From: Tomocerus qinae
Lineage: Eukaryota > Arthropoda > Collembola > Entomobryomorpha > Tomoceridae
Reading direction: 5' to 3'
NCBI GenBank assembly: GCA_020055645.1
Contig: CM034546.1
Coordinates: forward strand, 9,548,001 to 9,612,000
Length of the DNA: 64,000 bases
The position numbers and the translations under genes were made by a program. A model generated the notes under the pieces. It did no database searches. It saw only the letters and a program-made list of their open reading frames with translations, and was not told the DNA's origin. Shown piece after piece: positions 59,429-64,000 of the stretch; the stretch's first letter is position 1, and each line of letters begins with the position of its first letter.

Positions 59429-61536
59429 TCAAAGAGGATTTGCAAAAACACAAGTCCATTTATTGCTTCTAGTGCTGCAACCAAAATTGCGATAGTTTCC
59501 AAGAAGTATTGCTCGGTGTCCGGATGAGTTTAACCAGGCGTTGACAGCATCGGTGCAGGTGCGCTGTCCAGAAGCAATTATCTCACCTACTCCGCCCCAA
59601 CGATATCCTGTGCTTGTTAAACGCTCTCCCAATGACCTCTCTCCCGGGCATTGATGACTGAAGCAATCTCTATCAACCATCCAATCATTGTGAAGTTTAG
59701 CAGCTGCTGCCACCTACACAAAATAGTAAAACTTATGTTAAATTGATGTTATGAATCCCGGACAACGGTTGAATGTGCAGAAAAAATGTTTTTAGTTTCA
59801 GAATTTACCAAGATTTCAATATGGACACGAAAGTCTGATTTTTGAAAAATATATTTTGAAACATTAAATCTTTAGTTAAAGTGGAAGTAGGAAACGTTTA
59901 GGATGTCAGATTAGACCGCGGTTCTATGAGATATCTCTATCTAGCTCTATGGGATTTGGAAACATTTTGGTTATGATGGTAAGGACCGGAATTTATCATG
60001 GAACGTGAGAGGGCAGTTATCCCTCACGATATCTGAACTCAGTGGTATGCATGGACAGGCACGTAAACCTGAAATTTGGTCAAAGGAGGGCTCAACCAAA
60101 ACTAATGTCAAAACTGCAATGTTTACCTTTTTTGGGAAAAGTATTTTCTTATCAAATTTAGGGGGCACTGAGCCCCCCCTCGCTCTCTACTGGATTCGTG
60201 CTAGTGCATGGTGGTAAATTATTCGTATAAGCTACCTGCGTGTGATCCTGAGAAACTGAAGCTCCGTTATTTCGCTGAGCAGCATTTACTTCCGCAGCAC
60301 AATCCGACCTAACCGAAGGTGAACCATATACCTCTGGCTCTGGCAGTTTTGGATAATTCTCTGGAAAAGTACAATATGATAACATTTAATTATTAACTAC
60401 CAATTTTATCTACTATGTAGGATTGATGTAAATGTAAATTTTGGAATAAGTTCTAGAAAGAATTATTCACAAGTTTTAAAATATTCGCTTATAAATTTCA
60501 ATACATTTTTGAAAGTGAAATGTCCACATATAATTGTACTGACTGACTACACTTTTTGCAATAGACATGTTGAGTAAGATTCCACATTTATCGACCAACG
60601 GTGTATTTAGAGAGGGGCTTATTCATTCTTGTGTGGGCATGCTCAACACACCTATCTTTAGATTTGGTATGGCTAATGTTAAATTAGGTAATATTTGTAT
60701 AGAGTGAAGCAGTTATGGGCTACGGCGACCCAGTCTAGAATGGAGTCTTTTAATTTGGGCATATATATTCTATGTATGACAAATAAAACAATTTTGAAAG
60801 AATCTTTAGAAAATGGACTATCAACGACAGGATTTGATTCATAAAATTATCAAAATGAACTTACCCCTATTCATTTCCGAAACTTCAATTCCTGGTATAA
60901 GCTCAACTGATAGTCCCCCATTGGTTGCTACTTCAGGAACGCCGATGATGCTCTTTTCATTTAAAAACGCAAAAAAAACATATTGAAGCGTTGCTTATCA
61001 ACCTAACTATGGCTGGTACATCAAAAACCATCTTTAAACTGGAACCATTCCCAAGTTTTCCACCAAAACAAACAGGGTTAAAATGTTGGACAGGCCATAC
61101 TTATAGAAAAACTGAAGGGCGGAACGAGTACTCAATAGAATAAGCAATTCAAGGTTTTTTAAAGGAGTGTTGACAGAAAAAACAAGAGTAATATTTTAAA
61201 ATATGCACAAAATGAACAAAATAAAGTGCAAATTGTAAAAATTCCCACTTTGCTTGAAGAAGGCTCATTGAAGTGACCAATTTAAAGTAATAAAATTTTG
61301 ATGTGGTTTAAAAATGACTAAAACTAAAAATAACTGAAGCTGTGTTACATATTGACAAAATAGTTCACTAGTATCTAACGCTGGCTTTAAATTTTGACTA
61401 TATTATATTTTAATTTGTAAGCCTTACTTACGTATTGGAAAGTAATGCTGTCCAAAGATGTTTTTTGGGGCAATGGTTGTGAGTGACATATAAGTAATGT
61501 CACAACGAAGACAATGTACGCTGACTTGTTATCCAT
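59429..61536 (-). CDS. Secreted CAP-domain (SCP/PR-1/YkwD-like) protein, intact copy
   Basis: Predicted secreted protein of about 200 residues. Exons are 61536-61432, 60952-60865, 60360-60236 and 59713-59429, with join phases 0, 1 and 0. Exon 1 encodes a signal peptide (MDNKSAYIVFVVTLLICHSQ). Exons 2-3 give a short linker and the first CAP helix (SDCAAEVNAAQRNNGASVSQ). Exon 4 holds the CAP core: VAAAAKLHNDWMVD, CFSHQCPG, a GEIIASG box like GENIA-type signatures, and AVNAWLNSSGHRAILLGNYR with the conserved W..S.GHR. CAP proteins act outside cells in venom, cuticle, immunity or lipid binding; no specific role can be assigned here. Compared with animal SCPs it is short and looks more like the bacterial/plant YkwD form. 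The start was chosen for its signal peptide and a nearby TATA-like element. Confidence 0.8.
60059..60201. mobile_element. MITE in the last intron of CAP copy 2
   Basis: Orthologous to the element at 54388-54533, in the same intronic position. It belongs to the same family as 36511-36681. Confidence 0.6.
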
Positions 61537-62100
61537 AACTTTAATATTTAATACAACTGTTGTGCTTGCTACAATTAAAAATACTTTGATGAAAACTAGA
61601 GACGGGATGGGGGTTTTTATAGTGGCCATTGCTTACCATCCGTAAAGCTATTTATTACCTGCGTCAACTTATTATAAATATTATAGTACCTAGAAAAACG
61701 AGGTCTACCACCTTGCAAATCCTAAAAAACATAAACAACAACAAAAAACATTGAAATGTTTTTTCTGAGAAAGGCGTTAACGCAGGTTTAGCTGTCTACG
61801 TTGGGTGTTCTGTTTTCACTTAGGATAACTGGAAATGTTGACCATCGTACTTGCAATTACGCGTAATGCATATATATACTGTACTTACATGTACAGAGAT
61901 ATACTCAATGTTTTCATCTTGTTTCTCTGTATTTAATAAAGGGAACTATCGTCGACTATGAATATTTTCCAAGTCAATTCTCGGAAATCTTAAGCACAAT
62001 AACCCTACATCGTTTTATCATCCGGTAAGCTAATTTATCACCTGTCAACATACAACTACATATCGCACGCGTAGACAAAATAACTATATGGCAGATGTAT

Positions 62101-62530
62101 GTATGTATGTATGTTATATGGGGTGTACTGCCTCACTACAAAGTGATAGTACTGGGCGCAGGCCTCAACTACGGGCCTATTGCCAACTCCCTCAACACTG
62201 GTATTGTTGTTAGTTAATACCCGAGAAGCCTAAGGCTGTCATTTACGAGTCACTGTTGTGGGACTGTTATCGGAAGTCTACTAGCCCAACAAAGACAGGT
62301 TATCCAAAGCTACTCTACGTACACTCTCAATATACGAGGTATCAATAGGACGGCCCTTGAAATTGCGGGTTCGTGCTTAACCTTTGTCTTAATTCCACAT
62401 TTACAACTCAAACACTCGCCTGTAAACAGCCCTCGGCCATTTCACCCAGCCAAAGAATCGAACTGGCAGTGGAAGCACACATTGATTAGTCAGACGACTG
62501 AGTACTCCACCAAGCCAACGTGGCTGGGTT
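62101..62530 (-). mobile_element. tRNA-derived SINE with 13-bp target duplication and (ATAC)n-type tail
   Basis: The minus strand starts CCCAGCC, with A-box-like TTGGCTTGGTGG and B-box CCAGTTCGATTCTT, and ends in a tetranucleotide tail (plus-strand GTATGTATGTATGT at 62101). ATGGCAGATGTAT flanks it at 62088-62100 and 62531-62543. The duplicate locus near 56435-56447 has a single uninterrupted copy of this site. This is a clean filled/empty-site pair, so the insertion followed the segmental duplication. Confidence 0.9.
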
Positions 62531-63455
62531 ATGGCAGATGTATAGGGATTATATCTGCATCTAAAAAGTGGTTATCAAAAACAGACATTTGATAATAAAT
62601 TGATAAATCCTAATATAGGTATATAATATGCATATTAAAGATATATAGAGTATGCATTTATAATATTCATACTCACGATTGCATTCGGAAAATTGTGATC
62701 CGATCCAACATTTTATACTTAGCGGCCTGCATTATAAAAGTTAGATTTGCATGTCATAAAATAGAGAAAAAAATTGTCTACATTTTAAAATGAAATTGAA
62801 TTTTTTAAAGTACCCTTATTATTTTTAATAAATAAAACAAATTGGAGTATTTCAGATGAGAATGCATTATTACTACAGTAGTTAATGTTGGGTTAAGCTG
62901 CGTACTAAATAATATGAAAGCTTCCAAGGGCATCGATGAGTTGATTTGACAATATAACACGAAAGGATAAATAATTATATAGCATATAGCATATCAAATA
63001 GACATATACCATGTTTCAATTGATAATTGTTTTCATTAGTGTCAACATTGAAACAGTTTTTGTACCAATTGCATTGCCTTTAATTGCCATGTTTTTATTA
63101 GGTTTACATCATACTGTTTACTACTATACACGAAGGAATTAGGTTCGATTTTAATAGCATTCCAACAGGCAACTGTTTACTGGTGTTTTGGTGGTCAGAG
63201 AATTCTATGTAATATCTACAAATTTGCCATGCAGTAAACTCAATCCTATTGACAATGTAAAAGCCATTCTGTATATACCATCTCGTATTATATTGTAGAT
63301 ATTATTGAAGCATTGTGCACAGACATTAAAATAGACTGTTATTAGATATTAAATTCAAATATTCTTAATATTCCTGAATTTTTATTCATTACACTATTTG
63401 TGGCTGAATTTAGGCAGCGGTACGTACTATACCTCGTTATAACAACAAAAATATT

Positions 63456-63610
63456 CTAGGTTATGGACATCTCTTATGAAGAAAGAAGTGGGTGCCTATA
63501 AAATTATGGGCACCATTCTGAATGCCACTGGGAACGGACACATTTCAAATAGATTAATAGACAAAGAACCCGGCAAAACGGACAGCTAACCAAAAGGTAG
63601 GTACATTTTG
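63456..63610 (+). pseudogene. CARD exon remnant (kinase family), copy 3
   Basis: Homologous to 57611-57760 and to exon 2 of the CARD-kinase (LWTSLMKKEVGAYKIMG, then GHISNRLI). The frame is broken and the kinase is not present before the window ends. The small open frame at 63750-63877 that follows has no recognised domain and could belong to a downstream exon or be chance. Confidence 0.55.
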
Positions 63611-64000
63611 CTTTTGCATCTGTGGGTGGATTAGGTAGTGGGATCGTTGCCTCATTTGTTAATCTGTTACCACAACCTGTTGCCACTAAATCTAATATGG
63701 GTTTTCGTATCTTCGAGGGAAATCAATGGCTGCTGTATTTATAATAATATGGCTTATGGAGAAATGGGTGATGGTGATATGACTATGACTGAGAAAAATC
63801 TTGCTACTGCATTTTCCGTACCCGGAAATACTTCTTCTGCTAGAAAATACTTTCTCTCACCATGGAAAATTGTTTAAGCATAAAAAAATTGTAAAATTAT
63901 GTAAATGAACAACTACTAAATCAATTTTTCCCAAATTTAAATTTAAATATATTTATGTAACCGCAAAATATAGTTGTTCTCGGAAGCGTTCCTCAATAAA

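Larger units (their letters stand above)
59310..64000. repeat. Tandem segmental duplication, copy 2 (runs off the window)
   Basis: Partner of 53690-58200. It is still homologous to copy 1 at the last base of the window (TTCCTCAATAAA), so its right edge is not seen. It carries the intact CAP gene and a SINE insertion absent from copy 1. Confidence 0.9.

Overview
The window is nuclear DNA from an animal, most likely an arthropod and plausibly a springtail (Collembola). The evidence is GT-AG introns of roughly 50-500 bp, AT-rich intergenic DNA, many short inverted-repeat transposons, ZAD-like C2H2 zinc-finger genes, a three-transmembrane ionotropic-receptor-like gene and insect-type chemoreceptor fragments. 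The taxon is an inference; no marker gene fixes it. All gene models were spliced by eye from donor and acceptor sites and reading phase.

Layout. 0-7 kb: two C2H2 zinc-finger genes, one spliced with a ZAD-like start (2712-4935, +) and one on the minus strand (6538-5966) whose frame continues past a TGA into an AT-hook and another perfect finger. 7-17 kb: a chemosensory block, with an ionotropic-receptor-like gene (12297-10122, -) between two duplicated, broken 7TM chemoreceptor copies. 19-42 kb: four paralogues in which death-fold (CARD-like) half-domains on separate phase-0 exons precede an F-box and a long LRR-like region. Two look intact (21919-19604 and 31007-34228). Two are broken (26107-29232 and 37183-41548), each carrying a different transposon within about a dozen bases of the same point of exon 2. 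Between them lie a compound (GTCT)n/inverted-repeat element and two near-identical 1.7-kb elements in opposite orientation, built around an AT-rich minisatellite. 42.5-45.2 kb: a second ZAD-like zinc-finger gene. 46-51 kb: a CARD-kinase pseudogene followed by an intact six-exon gene joining an N-terminal CARD to a protein kinase (49170-51332). 53.7-64 kb: a tandem duplication of a small secreted CAP-domain gene plus CARD-kinase remnants; one CAP copy is intact (61536-59429) and the other has a nonsense codon (55879-53764).

Reading the genes together. The strongest candidates for something undescribed are the two death-fold families within 30 kb of each other: CARD-like/F-box/LRR proteins and a CARD-kinase. 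Both place an intron in the same part of the death fold. Their domain pairing suggests innate-immune or cell-death style signalling, with one family recruiting a ubiquitin ligase and the other phosphorylating, but this role is inferred only from domains. The locus is evolving quickly: duplications, frameshifts, and transposons whose empty sites survive in sister copies.
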